Assembly: GCA_032358255.1 (NCBI GenBank)
Contig: JAULBX010028216.1
Location: forward strand, 1 to 31,229
Reading direction: 5' to 3'
Length of the DNA: 31,229 nucleotides
Source: Heterotrichella gracilis
Taxonomy: Eukaryota; Sar; Xanthophyceae; Tribonematales; Xanthonemataceae
The position numbers were made by a program, and so were the translations under genes. Below, in pieces: positions 1-9,400 of the stretch. Within the stretch, counting starts at the first letter, position 1; each line of letters begins with the position of its first letter. The notes below the pieces were generated by a model. The model did not search any database, was not told where the DNA came from, and saw only the letters and a program-made list of their open reading frames with translations.

Positions 1-69
1 TTAAATTTTATTCAATCTTTTTTTAATTCTCATCTCTTACTTAATAAACTCTCTCAAAAAACGGGAGGG

Positions 70-100
70 CAAAGATACATAGAGTTTTGATGTTTGCAAA
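70..100 (-). promoter_or_regulatory. Promoter for a gene beyond the left edge
   Basis: Read on the minus strand, TATCTTTG (70-77) fits the Bacteroidota -7 element TAnnTTTG, and TTTG (97-100) lies exactly 19 bases upstream, the expected -33 spacing. Transcription would run leftward out of the window. Positions 1-60 contain no long reading frame on the minus strand, so the first 60 bases are probably the 5' leader. This is the best match to the full two-part consensus in the window. Confidence 0.7.
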
Positions 101-164
101 ATTAATTTTTGATTTTTTGGCGAAATTTTAAAAAGCGATGTGAACAGTTATAGATAAGGAATTT

Positions 165-289
165 GCGTTAGGGATTGCAGTGAAAAGCCCGCAGGTAAAG
201 GTTTTTGAAGAAAAACCTTACCGAGGACTTGCAACGAAAAGCCCGCCCATTGTTGAAAACTTTGTTCTTGTTTTTGACAATGGGAACGC
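165..289. repeat. Folded, REP-like intergenic element upstream of ssb
   Basis: Two strong hairpins lie side by side. The first (194-222) has a 12-bp stem with one bulged A and a GAAG loop. The second (246-284) has a 15-bp stem (246-260 with 270-284, two G-T pairs) and a 9-base loop. GCGTT (165-169) can pair with AACGC (285-289), closing both into a three-way junction. The two arms are preceded by near-identical direct repeats ending GAAAAGCCCGC (182-192 and 236-246). The layout resembles intergenic repeats I recall from Flavobacteria, but I cannot confirm the family. It could also be a small RNA or the ssb leader. Nothing else is seen in 1-355 apart from this and the leftward promoter. Confidence 0.6.
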
Positions 290-355
290 CCAAAATATAT
301 GAATTGGCTGCCGTTAAGCTTAATTTTACATGAAAAGAACTAAAAAAACAGAAAA

Positions 356-766
356 ATGGCAGGAGTGAATAAAGTAATATTGGTTGGACATTTGGGAAAA
401 GACCCTGAAATTAAGTATTTGGAAGGAAATACTGCGCGTGTGCATTTTAGTTTGGCTACTACCGATGCCTACAAAGACAAAGCAGGCAACCGTGTTGAAC
501 AAACCGAATGGCATAATATTGTTATTTGGCGGGCATTGGCAGAGAGTGCTCAAAAATTATTGAAGAAAGGAACACAGGTTTATATTGAAGGAAAGATACA
601 AACCCGCCAATGGAACGATAAAGACGGCGCTAAAAAACAAATAACCGAAATTAATTGTGAAAATTTTGTGATATTACAGCGCAAAGATGTCGCCAGTATT
701 GACACGAAGGGATTTGACTCGAGCGCTAACTTAGACAACCTGGATAGTGCAGGTTTGCCTTATTAA
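356..766 (+). CDS. ssb: Single-stranded DNA-binding protein
   Basis: This 136-residue protein is SSB, which coats single-stranded DNA during replication, recombination and repair. The N-terminal ~110 residues are a typical OB fold: the opening VNKVILVGHLGKDPE, then the TEWHNIVIW strand near residue 50 and the KGTQVYIEGKIQTRQW segment near 72-87 are hallmark SSB motifs. The C-terminal tail is short and ends LDSAGLPY instead of the usual acidic DDLPF tip; it keeps acidic residues and an aromatic end, so partner binding is probably retained. In Bacteroidota ssb commonly sits beside gliding genes, as here with gldD 71 bases downstream. The ATG start matches the family start. Confidence 0.95.
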   Translation: MAGVNKVILVGHLGKDPEIKYLEGNTARVHFSLATTDAYKDKAGNRVEQTEWHNIVIWRALAESAQKLLKKGTQVYIEGKIQTRQWNDKDGAKKQITEINCENFVILQRKDVASIDTKGFDSSANLDNLDSAGLPY

Positions 767-837
767 CAACAAAAAAATTAAAACAAAAAGCACAAACTGC
801 GTTATAATTAATGTGGTTGTATATTTTTGTAAGGATT

Positions 838-1485
838 ATGAAATTAAGTTATAGAACTATTTTTTATGTTTTAATTGCTGTTATAGGCTTTGCAACTGTT
901 GGCTGCGACGATGAGGAAGAAATTTTTTCGCCAAAACCAAGAGGTTATTTTAGAATTAATTTTCCTGAAAAAAAGTACAGGCTATACGATAGCATTTGCC
1001 CCTACACCTTTGAGATACCGGTTTATGCTGCTATGAACCAGGATAAACACAATGGTGCTGAGCCTTGCTGGTTGAATTTAGAGTTTCCGAAATACAGAGC
1101 CACCGTGCATTTAAGCTATAAAACAGTAAATAATGATATTGGAAAATACTTGGAAGATGCACACCAATTTGCAAACAAACACCAGGTAAAAGCCACCGGA
1201 TTAGATGAAATTGCCGTTATACGCGATAGTGCAAAAGTTTACGGTTTAGTATTTGATATTGCCGGCAACACAGCCTCAGCCGTTCAATTTTATTTAACCG
1301 ATAGTACGCGCCATTTTTTACGTGGCGCGCTTTATTTTAATAGCGTACCAAACATAGATTCGTTACGGATAGTAGTAGATTTTATTAAAAAAGATATTCT
1401 GCATTTAATAAATACCACCAAGTGGAAGAATGGTGCTAGTGCAGATATAAATCAAAAACCTAAAAAGGAAAAAATTAGTTCTTAA
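838..1485 (+). CDS. gldD: Gliding motility lipoprotein GldD
   Basis: GldD is an essential lipoprotein of Bacteroidota gliding motility, associated with the type IX secretion apparatus. The sequence has a lipoprotein signal ending FATVGC, then the family-typical PRGYFRINFPEKKY and CPYTFEIPVYA segments. The frame is open from an ATG at 811, but the ATG at 838 gives a proper signal peptide (MKLSYRTIFYVLIAVIG) and has AAGGA (831-835) just before it. A TATTTTTG -7-like motif (822-829) also lies between the two ATGs, so 838 is chosen. It follows ssb by 71 bases. In Flavobacterium gldE usually lies between them; here it is absent. Its 3' end overlaps the convergent next gene by 11 bases. Confidence 0.88.
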   Translation: MKLSYRTIFYVLIAVIGFATVGCDDEEEIFSPKPRGYFRINFPEKKYRLYDSICPYTFEIPVYAAMNQDKHNGAEPCWLNLEFPKYRATVHLSYKTVNNDIGKYLEDAHQFANKHQVKATGLDEIAVIRDSAKVYGLVFDIAGNTASAVQFYLTDSTRHFLRGALYFNSVPNIDSLRIVVDFIKKDILHLINTTKWKNGASADINQKPKKEKISS

Positions 1486-1918
1486 TGCGCAAGGCATTAC
1501 CATCGTAAGTTGTGCCATACACCCTTAAGCCCCATTGGGCCGGACCTTGCGTAACGCCACCGTCAAAAATTTGCCAGCGCGAATCGCTTATTGTATCTCT
1601 GCAAGTAAAATTATCTGTCATAACTTTAGCTTTGGCCGCCGGATTATCGGGCAAATAAGAGGAGGTACGTTCTAATGCAACAAATTCCTGCTGCGATTTA
1701 CGATACACTATAATACCGTTAATGCCGCCGTTTATATACAACCAGCCACCAATTGCCTGAATCTTAAAATTTAAAGGATCGCCGGGATAAATAGTAATAT
1801 CAACGGGAACATAAGGTACAGGGTGCTCTGCCGTGTTTTTTGTGTCTTTTTTCTTTTTACAACCAAAAAGGATCATTAAAAAAATAACGCCAATTAATAT
1901 TATATTTTTAAGATCCAT
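1475..1918 (-). CDS. Degenerate Rieske-like lipoprotein
   Basis: This 147-residue lipoprotein has signal MDLKNIILIGVIFLMILFGC (lipid-anchored C20) followed by a lysine-rich stretch. The mature part resembles the Rieske-like lipoproteins common in Bacteroidota: PVPYVPVDITI, GGWLYINGGINGIIVYR (57-73), then an 'E/DRTxxYxP' box (83-90) and a final DGGVTQGPAQWGLRVY (119-134). In relatives, as I recall them, the box carries the first cluster cysteine (RTCTY) and a second CC/CG motif follows. Here the box reads RTSSY and only C106 remains, so an iron-sulfur cluster is unlikely. It is convergent with gldD and shares 11 bases with its end. The family call rests on overall pattern only. Confidence 0.6.
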   Translation of the reverse strand: MDLKNIILIGVIFLMILFGCKKKKDTKNTAEHPVPYVPVDITIYPGDPLNFKIQAIGGWLYINGGINGIIVYRKSQQEFVALERTSSYLPDNPAAKAKVMTDNFTCRDTISDSRWQIFDGGVTQGPAQWGLRVYGTTYDGNALRIKN

Positions 1919-1965
1919 TTTTTACTAAAATAAGTTATAATTTAAAATGCGAGCTAGTAATTAAT

Positions 1966-1973
1966 TACATTTG
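1966..1973 (+). promoter_or_regulatory. -7 promoter element upstream of the S41 protease
   Basis: TACATTTG matches the Bacteroidota -7 consensus TAnnTTTG, 37 bases before the GTG start at 2011. No good TTTG is found at the -33 spacing, so the call rests on one half of the promoter. Confidence 0.45.
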
Positions 1974-2010
1974 AGAATTAATAATATAACACAAAAATAC
2001 AAAATAGATT

Positions 2011-3654
2011 GTGCTAATACCAGAAAATTACCCGGATAACAACTCACAAAAAAAGTTTAATCCGTTTATGCCCCTTTACTTTGCCCTTGTACTAGCCTTT
2101 GGTGTTGGCGTTGGCTACTATTTTACATTTAATGCAGACCTTAGTGCTACGCAAACCGTTTTTCATAAAAAAAGTAACGGTAACAAAATAAATAATTTGT
2201 TGGATTACATTGAAGCACAATACGTAGACACGGTTAACAGAACGCAGCTTGAGAACAAGACCATTACATCAATGCTTAAAAGTCTTGATCCGCACAGCGA
2301 CTTTATTCCTGCATCTGAATTTAGTGCCGTTAACGAACCTTTAGAAGGAAATTTTGACGGTGTGGGCATTGAATTTAATATTATTAACGACACTATAAGA
2401 GTTATTAACCCCATTATTGGCGGGCCATCTGAGAAACTTGGTATAAAAGCCGGCGACAAAATTATTAAAGTTGACGGAAAAGTAATGACCGGAAAAAAAA
2501 TAACAAGTAAAGATGTTTTTGATAAATTAAGAGGTAAAAGCGGCAGTCTGGTAAACGTTAGTATACTAAGAACCGGCGTAAAAAAACAAATTGATTTTAA
2601 AATTACACGTGGCAAAATACCTTTATATAGTTTAGATATAGCTTATATTGTAAAACCGGGCATTGGTTATATGAAAATAAGTCGTTTTGCAAGTACCACT
2701 TATGATGAATTCTTAAGCTCTTTTAACACCCTTAGCAAACTGGGTATGAAAAAATTAATATTAGACCTACGTGGCAATGGTGGCGGCTTTCTAAAGACGG
2801 CCGTTGAATTGGCCGATGAGTTTTTAATGGAGGGATTACAAATTGTTTATACCGAAGGAAAAGCACATCCTAAAAAAGTTTATAACGCCTCATCGCGTGG
2901 TGGTTTTGAAAAGAATGAGATGGTTGTTTTAATTGATGAAGGAAGCGCTAGCGCCAGCGAAATTGTGGCCGGTGCATTGCAGGATAATGACAGGGCAACC
3001 ATTATTGGCCGCAGAAGTTTTGGAAAAGGTTTGGTGCAGGATCAGATAGATCTTTCAGATGGATCGGCGGTGCGCTTAACTATTGCGCGCTATTATACAC
3101 CAACAGGGCGTTGCATTCAAAAACCATATAACAAAAGTTTAGACGATTATTATAACGAAGAATATACTCGTTTTGAGCAGGGTGAACTATATAATGCAGA
3201 CAGTATTAAGGTTGACAAGACCAAACAATACAAAACACCGGGTGGTAAAATTGTTTACGGTGGTGGTGGCATTGTGCCTGATATTTTTGTACCTCTTGAT
3301 AGCGTAAAATACAGTCCTGTAGTTAATCGTTTATTTTACAGTGGTGCTTTAAACACTTTTGCTTTTGAATTTACGGATAAGAACAGAAACGCATTTTTAA
3401 ATAAATATAAAACTGCAGCCGATTACATTTCGAATTATAAGATCTCTAAAAATGAAACAACTGAATTAAATAATTACCTTGCAGCAAAAAAAATAAATAC
3501 TATTCACGTTGAAGGAAATGAGAAAGGGTTTGACCAGATCTTAAAAGCATTAATTGGAAGGAATTTGTTTGATAAGGACGCTTATTATCCTATCTTAAAT
3601 CAAAATGATAATTCGATATTAAAAGCAATTTCTGTGTTAAGCGGAAAAAACTAA
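2011..3654 (+). CDS. Carboxy-terminal processing protease, S41 family
   Basis: This is a 547-residue CtpA-type periplasmic serine protease that trims C-termini of envelope proteins. An N-terminal membrane anchor spans about 19-40 (PFMPLYFALVLAFGVGVGYYF). A PDZ domain lies at about 108-195, with EGNFDGVGIEF and the AGDKIIKVDG core. The S41 catalytic domain covers about 205-395. Spacing to the CtpB family places the catalytic serine at S314 in GSASASEI, the lysine at K339 in FGKGLVQ and the supporting glutamine at Q343. The start is GTG at 2011; an in-frame ATG at 2068 would cut into the membrane anchor. In Bacteroidota such proteases usually act alone; here the gene is monocistronic, convergent with the next gene at a 7-base gap. 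Confidence 0.93.
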   Translation: MLIPENYPDNNSQKKFNPFMPLYFALVLAFGVGVGYYFTFNADLSATQTVFHKKSNGNKINNLLDYIEAQYVDTVNRTQLENKTITSMLKSLDPHSDFIPASEFSAVNEPLEGNFDGVGIEFNIINDTIRVINPIIGGPSEKLGIKAGDKIIKVDGKVMTGKKITSKDVFDKLRGKSGSLVNVSILRTGVKKQIDFKITRGKIPLYSLDIAYIVKPGIGYMKISRFASTTYDEFLSSFNTLSKLGMKKLILDLRGNGGGFLKTAVELADEFLMEGLQIVYTEGKAHPKKVYNASSRGGFEKNEMVVLIDEGSASASEIVAGALQDNDRATIIGRRSFGKGLVQDQIDLSDGSAVRLTIARYYTPTGRCIQKPYNKSLDDYYNEEYTRFEQGELYNADSIKVDKTKQYKTPGGKIVYGGGGIVPDIFVPLDSVKYSPVVNRLFYSGALNTFAFEFTDKNRNAFLNKYKTAADYISNYKISKNETTELNNYLAAKKINTIHVEGNEKGFDQILKALIGRNLFDKDAYYPILNQNDNSILKAISVLSGKN

Positions 3655-3661
3655 AATGCAC

Positions 3662-4483
3662 TTAGATCTTTACCAGTTTTTTACTTAAGGTTCTGTTATC
3701 CTCAAAAACAGTAACCATATAAACACCGGTTGGTAATTCTGCAATATTTAATTTAAGAGTGCCTTCGTTGTTCAAATAAGCATTTTCCATTACAACTTTC
3801 CCTTCTAAAGAACGGATCATAACTCTTATTTTTTGAGTTTGACTAGTTGCAAGCGTAATAGTTAATTCATCAACACATGGCAATGGATACATGGTCCATT
3901 CGTTAGCCGAAGTTTTATTTTCGGTTAAGCCGGTACTAAGATCTTCGAATATTTGTAATTTAGAAACAAACGTTGCGTCGCCGCTGCTACTTCCATTACC
4001 GTTGGCCTTTATAAATCCACCGTAAAGTGATAAAGAGCCACTTCCTACTGCAGGAGCTTTCCATTGAAAGGTCCAAGTATTTGAATTAGCCGTACCAGTT
4101 GTACCAACTGCTTTATGCATAATATATTTTGTGCCGCCTGTTAATTGGGTGCGCGTTGGATCGGTTACTATTAAAGTTCCTTTTTGCACGCCAGTTGCAG
4201 TTTGTGGTGAGATCTGAAAACCAAATTTATTAAAAGTTGCATGCGAAATTGTAGCAGTACAATTGTAAGTAGCGCCCGGAATATATCCTGTGACTGGAAC
4301 ATCAGTTGTAATAAAATTACCATTACTGGCAGCGCCACCATGACAAGCAGTGCAACTATTACCATCGCCCGGAGAACCGGTAACACCTGCAGGCGGACCG
4401 CTTTCGTAAGTAGGTGTAAATTGAAACGTAGCAAGGGCGATTACCAGCAAAAATAGTGAGAGCGTTAATGATCGGATCTTCAT
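3662..4483 (-). CDS. Choice-of-anchor V type surface protein with T9SS type A domain
   Basis: This 273-residue secreted protein has a signal peptide at 1-22 and then a GPPAGVTGSPGDGNSCTACHGG segment with a CxxCH motif (C44, C47, H48). The beta-rich body that follows resembles the 'choice-of-anchor V' domain of Bacteroidota surface proteins (YIPGATYNCTATISH, FGFQISP, YGGFIKANGNGSSSGD). Residues ~195-273 are a T9SS type A sorting domain: YPLPCVDELTI, GVYMVTVFEDN and a basic KKLVKI end. It should be exported by T9SS and anchored outside the cell. CxxCH is also the c-type haem motif, but the family normally has only one and haem binding is unproven. Its function is unknown. Confidence 0.75.
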   Translation of the reverse strand: MKIRSLTLSLFLLVIALATFQFTPTYESGPPAGVTGSPGDGNSCTACHGGAASNGNFITTDVPVTGYIPGATYNCTATISHATFNKFGFQISPQTATGVQKGTLIVTDPTRTQLTGGTKYIMHKAVGTTGTANSNTWTFQWKAPAVGSGSLSLYGGFIKANGNGSSSGDATFVSKLQIFEDLSTGLTENKTSANEWTMYPLPCVDELTITLATSQTQKIRVMIRSLEGKVVMENAYLNNEGTLKLNIAELPTGVYMVTVFEDNRTLSKKLVKI

Positions 4484-4500
4484 AAAAAATGGTTTATAAG

Positions 4501-4508
4501 CAAATGTA
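4501..4508 (-). promoter_or_regulatory. -7 promoter element of the CxxCH surface protein
   Basis: TACATTTG on the minus strand matches TAnnTTTG and lies 17 bases upstream of the ATG at 4483. No clear -33 partner is seen. Confidence 0.5.
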
Positions 4509-4584
4509 TTAAATTAAAGAATAAGTTTGACACATAAAAAAATGCAACTATTTCTCTTATCAATTATTAAGGCACTTGACGAGA

Positions 4585-6186
4585 CTAGTATTGTTTTACT
4601 ATTTTTTTTGTTATTGATCCATTCGCGATTCTTACAAAATATATTCCGGCTGTTTCAGAAGCAAGGTCAATTTCCATTTTATTTTGTATCATTTTTAACG
4701 ATCTAACTTTCTTCCCTTCTGAATTATATATTTCTATTTGTTCATTTTCTTTTTCTGTTTCAATAAAAAAACTACCAGTAAATGGGTTCGGATAAATTTC
4801 CATTTTTTGTTCAATACCATTCAAATAATTAAAAACACCTGTGCAAGCGCTCACATTTTGCGTGAATGTAGTAGTACTTTTACAAGAGTTTGTTGCAGTA
4901 CCTGTAACCGAATATGTTGTTGTTATTGTTGGACTAACGGTAATATTTGTACTTGTTGATGTAGTATTCCAGCTATAGGTATTTGCACCTGAAACTGATA
5001 ACGTTGCTGTTTGGCCAGCACAAAGTAAACTAGCTGTTGAAGCAACGGAAACAACTGGAAAGGCTGTGTTATTAAGTAAAACAGAAATACTTTGCGAAGA
5101 GCCTGAATTTGAAACTGCCAAATCAATTTTACCATCGTTATTAAAATCATTGTAACAGATACCTAATGGTACATTTTGAACAGCAAATCCAACGCCTGAT
5201 GCAAAAGTTCCCGTTCCACTTCCTAACAAAACACCAGTAGTACTTAAAGCATTATTAGGTGTTGCTATATCAATTGCGCCATCATTATTAAAATCGGCAG
5301 AAGTAATGCCATAACAAACAGCTCCTACCCCACTCACATAAACATTAAACGGGCTAAAACTGCCGGTACCTGTACCCAGCAATACAGATATCTGGGGCGA
5401 TGCAAAATGTGCTGTTGCAATATCCATCTTATTGTCTCCGTTAAAATCGCCAAAAGTTATTTTTCTTGGATTACTACTAATAGCAAATGGAATAGCCGTA
5501 GAAAAACTTCCTACTCCATTTCCTAATAATAAAGAAACTGTATTATCAGCTTGATTTGCGCTAACAATGTCTTTATTTCCATCGTTATTAAAATCGGCGG
5601 CGATTAAGCCCTGCGGACCACTACCAACAGCAAAATTAGTTGTTGACATAAATGTTCCGGAACCATTACCAAACAATACGGTTACACTTGCTACATTTGT
5701 TGCGCTTACAACCAGATCTAATTTTGAATCGTTATTAAAATCTGCAAAAGCTAAATGCCTTGGCCCTGCCGCCGTAGTATAATTAACTGCTGAATTAAAA
5801 CTGGCAGTACCTGTTGCTAATAAAACAGAAATATTATTTCCAGTAAAATTTGCAACAACTATATCATTTTTACCATCGTTGTTAAGATCGGCAATGGCAA
5901 GATCATTAGCGCCATTGCCAGCTGTAAAAGTTGTTGGGGCGGCAAAGGTACCGCTTGGTGAGCCAAGCATAATATTTACCAAACTGAGTGTTGATGATTG
6001 TAAAAAAGCAAGGTCTTTGTTACCATCATTATTAAAATCGGCAGAGGCAATACCATTAGGAGCTGTGCTGAAAGAATAATTTACGGCCGGTGAAAATGAT
6101 ACCGGGCAGGTTTGAGATTTGATGGCTGCGAAAGTGATACAGAATAATGCTGTTATAATTTGTTTAACGGATATACTTCTTTTCAT
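4585..6186 (-). CDS. FG-GAP/VCBS repeat protein with T9SS type A domain
   Basis: This 533-residue secreted protein has a signal peptide (1-24) followed by seven FG-GAP/VCBS repeats of about 50 residues, each with a calcium-loop-like core such as ADFNNDGNKDL or GDFNGDNKMDI. Seven copies suit a closed seven-bladed beta-propeller. Residues ~375-445 form an Ig-like domain (CAGQTATLSVSGANTYSWN), and ~455-533 a T9SS type A sorting domain (YPNPFTGSFFIETE, GIYFVRIANGS, KKIVKQY). It is probably a calcium-stabilised surface binding or adhesion protein; the ligand is unknown. A -7-like element and a repeat shared with the large adhesin gene lie upstream. Confidence 0.85.
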   Translation of the reverse strand: MKRSISVKQIITALFCITFAAIKSQTCPVSFSPAVNYSFSTAPNGIASADFNNDGNKDLAFLQSSTLSLVNIMLGSPSGTFAAPTTFTAGNGANDLAIADLNNDGKNDIVVANFTGNNISVLLATGTASFNSAVNYTTAAGPRHLAFADFNNDSKLDLVVSATNVASVTVLFGNGSGTFMSTTNFAVGSGPQGLIAADFNNDGNKDIVSANQADNTVSLLLGNGVGSFSTAIPFAISSNPRKITFGDFNGDNKMDIATAHFASPQISVLLGTGTGSFSPFNVYVSGVGAVCYGITSADFNNDGAIDIATPNNALSTTGVLLGSGTGTFASGVGFAVQNVPLGICYNDFNNDGKIDLAVSNSGSSQSISVLLNNTAFPVVSVASTASLLCAGQTATLSVSGANTYSWNTTSTSTNITVSPTITTTYSVTGTATNSCKSTTTFTQNVSACTGVFNYLNGIEQKMEIYPNPFTGSFFIETEKENEQIEIYNSEGKKVRSLKMIQNKMEIDLASETAGIYFVRIANGSITKKIVKQY

Positions 6187-6214
6187 TATATAAATTGTTT
6201 TAATGCTTTAATAT

Positions 6215-6222
6215 CAAATTTA
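6215..6222 (-). promoter_or_regulatory. -7 promoter element of the FG-GAP protein gene
   Basis: TAAATTTG on the minus strand matches TAnnTTTG, 28 bases upstream of the ATG at 6186. No -33 element is seen at normal spacing; the 34-bp repeat (6248-6281) begins 25 bases further upstream, a position suited to an activator site. Confidence 0.4.
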
Positions 6223-6247
6223 GCAAATACAAATAAGTTGCCACTAT

Positions 6248-6281
6248 ACAAAACAATACAAGTATTGCACTTTTCAACTAT
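6248..6281. repeat. 34-bp imperfect repeat, copy 1
   Basis: This segment matches 11823-11856 at 31 of 34 positions in the same orientation, and the similarity ends abruptly on both sides. It contains a perfect palindrome CAATACAAGTATTG (6254-6267, 6-bp arms, 2-bp centre). It lies 61 bases upstream of the FG-GAP gene start, just beyond a -7-like element. It reads as a shared regulatory site, possibly for the AraC-type protein at 11849-12721. Confidence 0.65.
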
Positions 6282-6340
6282 ATTTGGAATAAATGGTATT
6301 ACTTGGAGCAAAATTGATACATCGTAGTTTGAATAATAAA

Positions 6341-6374
6341 GAAAGCTCAGATCCATTTATAGATCTGAGCTTTC
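6341..6374 (-). terminator. Intrinsic terminator of the large adhesin gene
   Basis: A perfect 13-bp stem (6341-6353 with 6362-6374) encloses an 8-base loop. It lies 50 bases past the stop codon of the minus-strand adhesin gene and is followed on that strand by a T-rich run. Confidence 0.8.
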
Positions 6375-6424
6375 AATTACAAATAATTAGAGTTTATAAG
6401 CTATTATCTGCTTTAACTTTATGA

Positions 6425-9400
6425 TCAATGTGTGATAATCTTTTTTACCGTATTGTTTTTTGAACTCAACAAAGAAATATAATAAACCCCTTTTCCAAAT
6501 TCGGATAATTGAAGTTCTTTATTATACATTCCCTCAAAATCATTTAATTCATCTTTAAAAACAATTTGTCCGAGTACATTAAACACCTCTAGGTTATAAC
6601 TTGTTTTAATACTAGTATTAAATGAAATATTAAAATTACCATTGTTTGGATTTGGAGAAATGATCAAAGAAAAAGGATCAATAAGTTTATTTTGCGACTC
6701 ATCTTCCTGATTCATATTAGCCATTCTACCACCGGTTAAATTTGTAATAACAATACTATTGGATGTTAAAGGTGAACAGCTACCAAGTGTTACTTTTGCA
6801 GTATATGTGCCGTTAAATTGTGCAACAAATATTTGTCCGGTTGCACCGGGAATATCCGTGCCATTTAAACGCCATTGATTACCACTAGTGTAATTAGATG
6901 TTAAAGTTGACGAATTGGAAACTTTACTTATAGTTGGGGTAGAAATTGAAAAACCACTTGTAAGTTGAGGGTTTTCTGTGAACATACAACCATTTCCATC
7001 TTTTACTGTAATACTTAAATTTGATTGAAGGGGCCCATCTCCCTGAGTGGCAAGCTGACCAGTATATGTAGCTAAGGTTGTGAAAGGACCTCCGTTTAAT
7101 GAATATGAATAAGTTTGTGCTCCCCCAACAACAGAATTTACAGTGATTACACCATTTGCAAGTCCACAACTAGGTTGCGCTATCGATAAGTTTATATCAC
7201 TTGGGCCACCTGTACTAAACAATTTTTGCTGACCGCCAACGTTAATTATCTGACACTGGTTTGCGTCTTTGATTGTAATATTATAATCGGCTGCACCCAA
7301 ACCTGTAAAACTTCCGGTAGCAGAGAATAATGATCCTGTAGTGCCACCTCCCAAGAAAAAGCTATATGGGGCCGTACCACCAGTTACAAAAAACAAATTA
7401 ATTATGCCGTTAGAAGTACCACAACCAGGGTTAGTTTTTGCAACGGCACAACCAGTTGGACCAGGCGCAACGGTAACAATTGTTATTGCAGTAGTAAACG
7501 TACAGTTATTACCATCTTTTATTGTTATTGGATAAGTTCCAGAAACAAGATTATTATATGCCTTAAGTGAGATTCCATTATCTGGCGGTGTAAACAAACC
7601 ACCTCCAATTGAAAAGCTATATGGTTGTACGCCACCAAACACATTAAAAATTGTAATTCTACCATCGTTAGATGAGTAACAACCTGCATTTTTTGATACA
7701 AAATTGATTGCGGTTGGTCCCGAAACACTTAAAACTGTAACTGTTTTACTTACTGAACAGCCAATAACGTCCCTTACTTTTAAGGTATGTGTGCCTGCGG
7801 CCAAACCGGTAAAAGTAGTTACTGATCCAAAAGTTACATTATCTACAAAGTATTGATAATTGGGTGTGCCGCCTGTTACTGTTGAAAACGTGATTGACCC
7901 GTTCGAAAGATTACAAGTAGAGCTTGCGGTTGTGAATAAAAAATTGGGAACACCATTACCATTGAGTATTTTTTTCGGAACTCTTAACTCACAGCCTGCA
8001 GCATCTTTAACAGCTACAAGATAATCACCAGAAGGTAAAAGCCCAAAAACTCCCACTGTGCTTGTAGTTGCAAAATTATCCAGAGAATAGCTAAACGTTG
8101 GTGTACCTCCTGTTACAGAATTAATCTGAATAATTCCTCCATCATTAAAATCACAAACGTTATTTGATACTTGTATATTCATGCTTTGAGGCCCACTAAT
8201 ATTATTAACAACAGGCGAAAACGAAACAATACAATTATTGGCATCCTTAATTTTTATAACATAGCTATCAGCTGCTAAACCCGTAAAAGTAACAGCGCTG
8301 GTAAAAGTTGTAAACACACCATTACCAAATGCTAAACTATAACCTGGTACGCCGCCAAAGACTTCAGTTACCTTAATTTTTCCTAAAGCAACGCCACAAG
8401 GTGTATTGGTTACAGTAAAAGCAATATCACTCGGCGCTATGTTTTGTATAGGTACAATTTTATTTAAAACACAACCAGCAGCATCTTTTACAGTTACTAT
8501 ATGGTTACCAGCTGCTTGGTTTGGGTAAGTAACTAAAGTTGGAGAAAATGCACTACCATCAACACTATAATTAAATGGAGTAGACGTGCCGGTAACTGCG
8601 CCAATAGTAATTACACCATTGCTTGTACTGCAAATTGCATTTACACTAGTTATTGCAACCGCTGTAGGGCCAGAAGAATTAATTACGTTAATTGTAGTTT
8701 TAAAAATACAACCATTGCCATCTGTTATTGTTAGCGAGTAATTGCGCGCAGCCAATCCGTTAATTGTGGTAGGAATAACTGTAGTAATAGGGCCATTATC
8801 AAAAGATAAAGAATAAATAGGTTTGCCACCTATAACATTACCAAGGGTAACACTTCCTGTACTGGTATTACATGCAGGATTAATTATAGTTGAATTAATG
8901 CCTATTGGTTCAATATTGAGTAAATTAATTGTTGAATTAAATAAACAACCAATACTATCTCTTATTGTTATTGTATGGTTACCATCTCGCTGGCCAGAAT
9001 AATTTTTCGCATCCGTAAAACCTATATTATCTATTGCAAATTGCAAATGTCCGGTACCGCCGGTAACTGCACCAATATTAATAACACCATTACCCACTCC
9101 AGTGCTTACAAAACAAGTTGCGTCTGTTGTAGTTATAACTGCATTGTTTGGACCTGAAGAATTATTTACGTTAGCTGTAGTTGTAAATGTACAATTATTT
9201 GCATCAACAATTTTTACAGGAAAAGCGCCAGCAGCAATACCGGTAAATGTTATAGCAGCGGTAAATGAGTTTAAAGAACTGCCATTGAAAGATAAACTGT
9301 AAGAAGGCTGACCACCAGTTACATTACTTAAAGTAACACTTCCATTATTTATATTGCATGAAGGGCTTACAATAGAAATATTAACTGCTATTGGTGTAAT

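Noticed and set aside
811-837. Longer gldD start at ATG 811
   Set aside because: It adds residues ahead of a normal lipoprotein signal, and a -7-like motif and AAGGA lie between it and the ATG at 838.
2205-2615. 136-codon open frame on the minus strand inside the S41 protease gene
   Set aside because: It is an antisense shadow: the plus-strand frame has clear PDZ and S41 motifs, and the antisense protein shows no recognisable motif.
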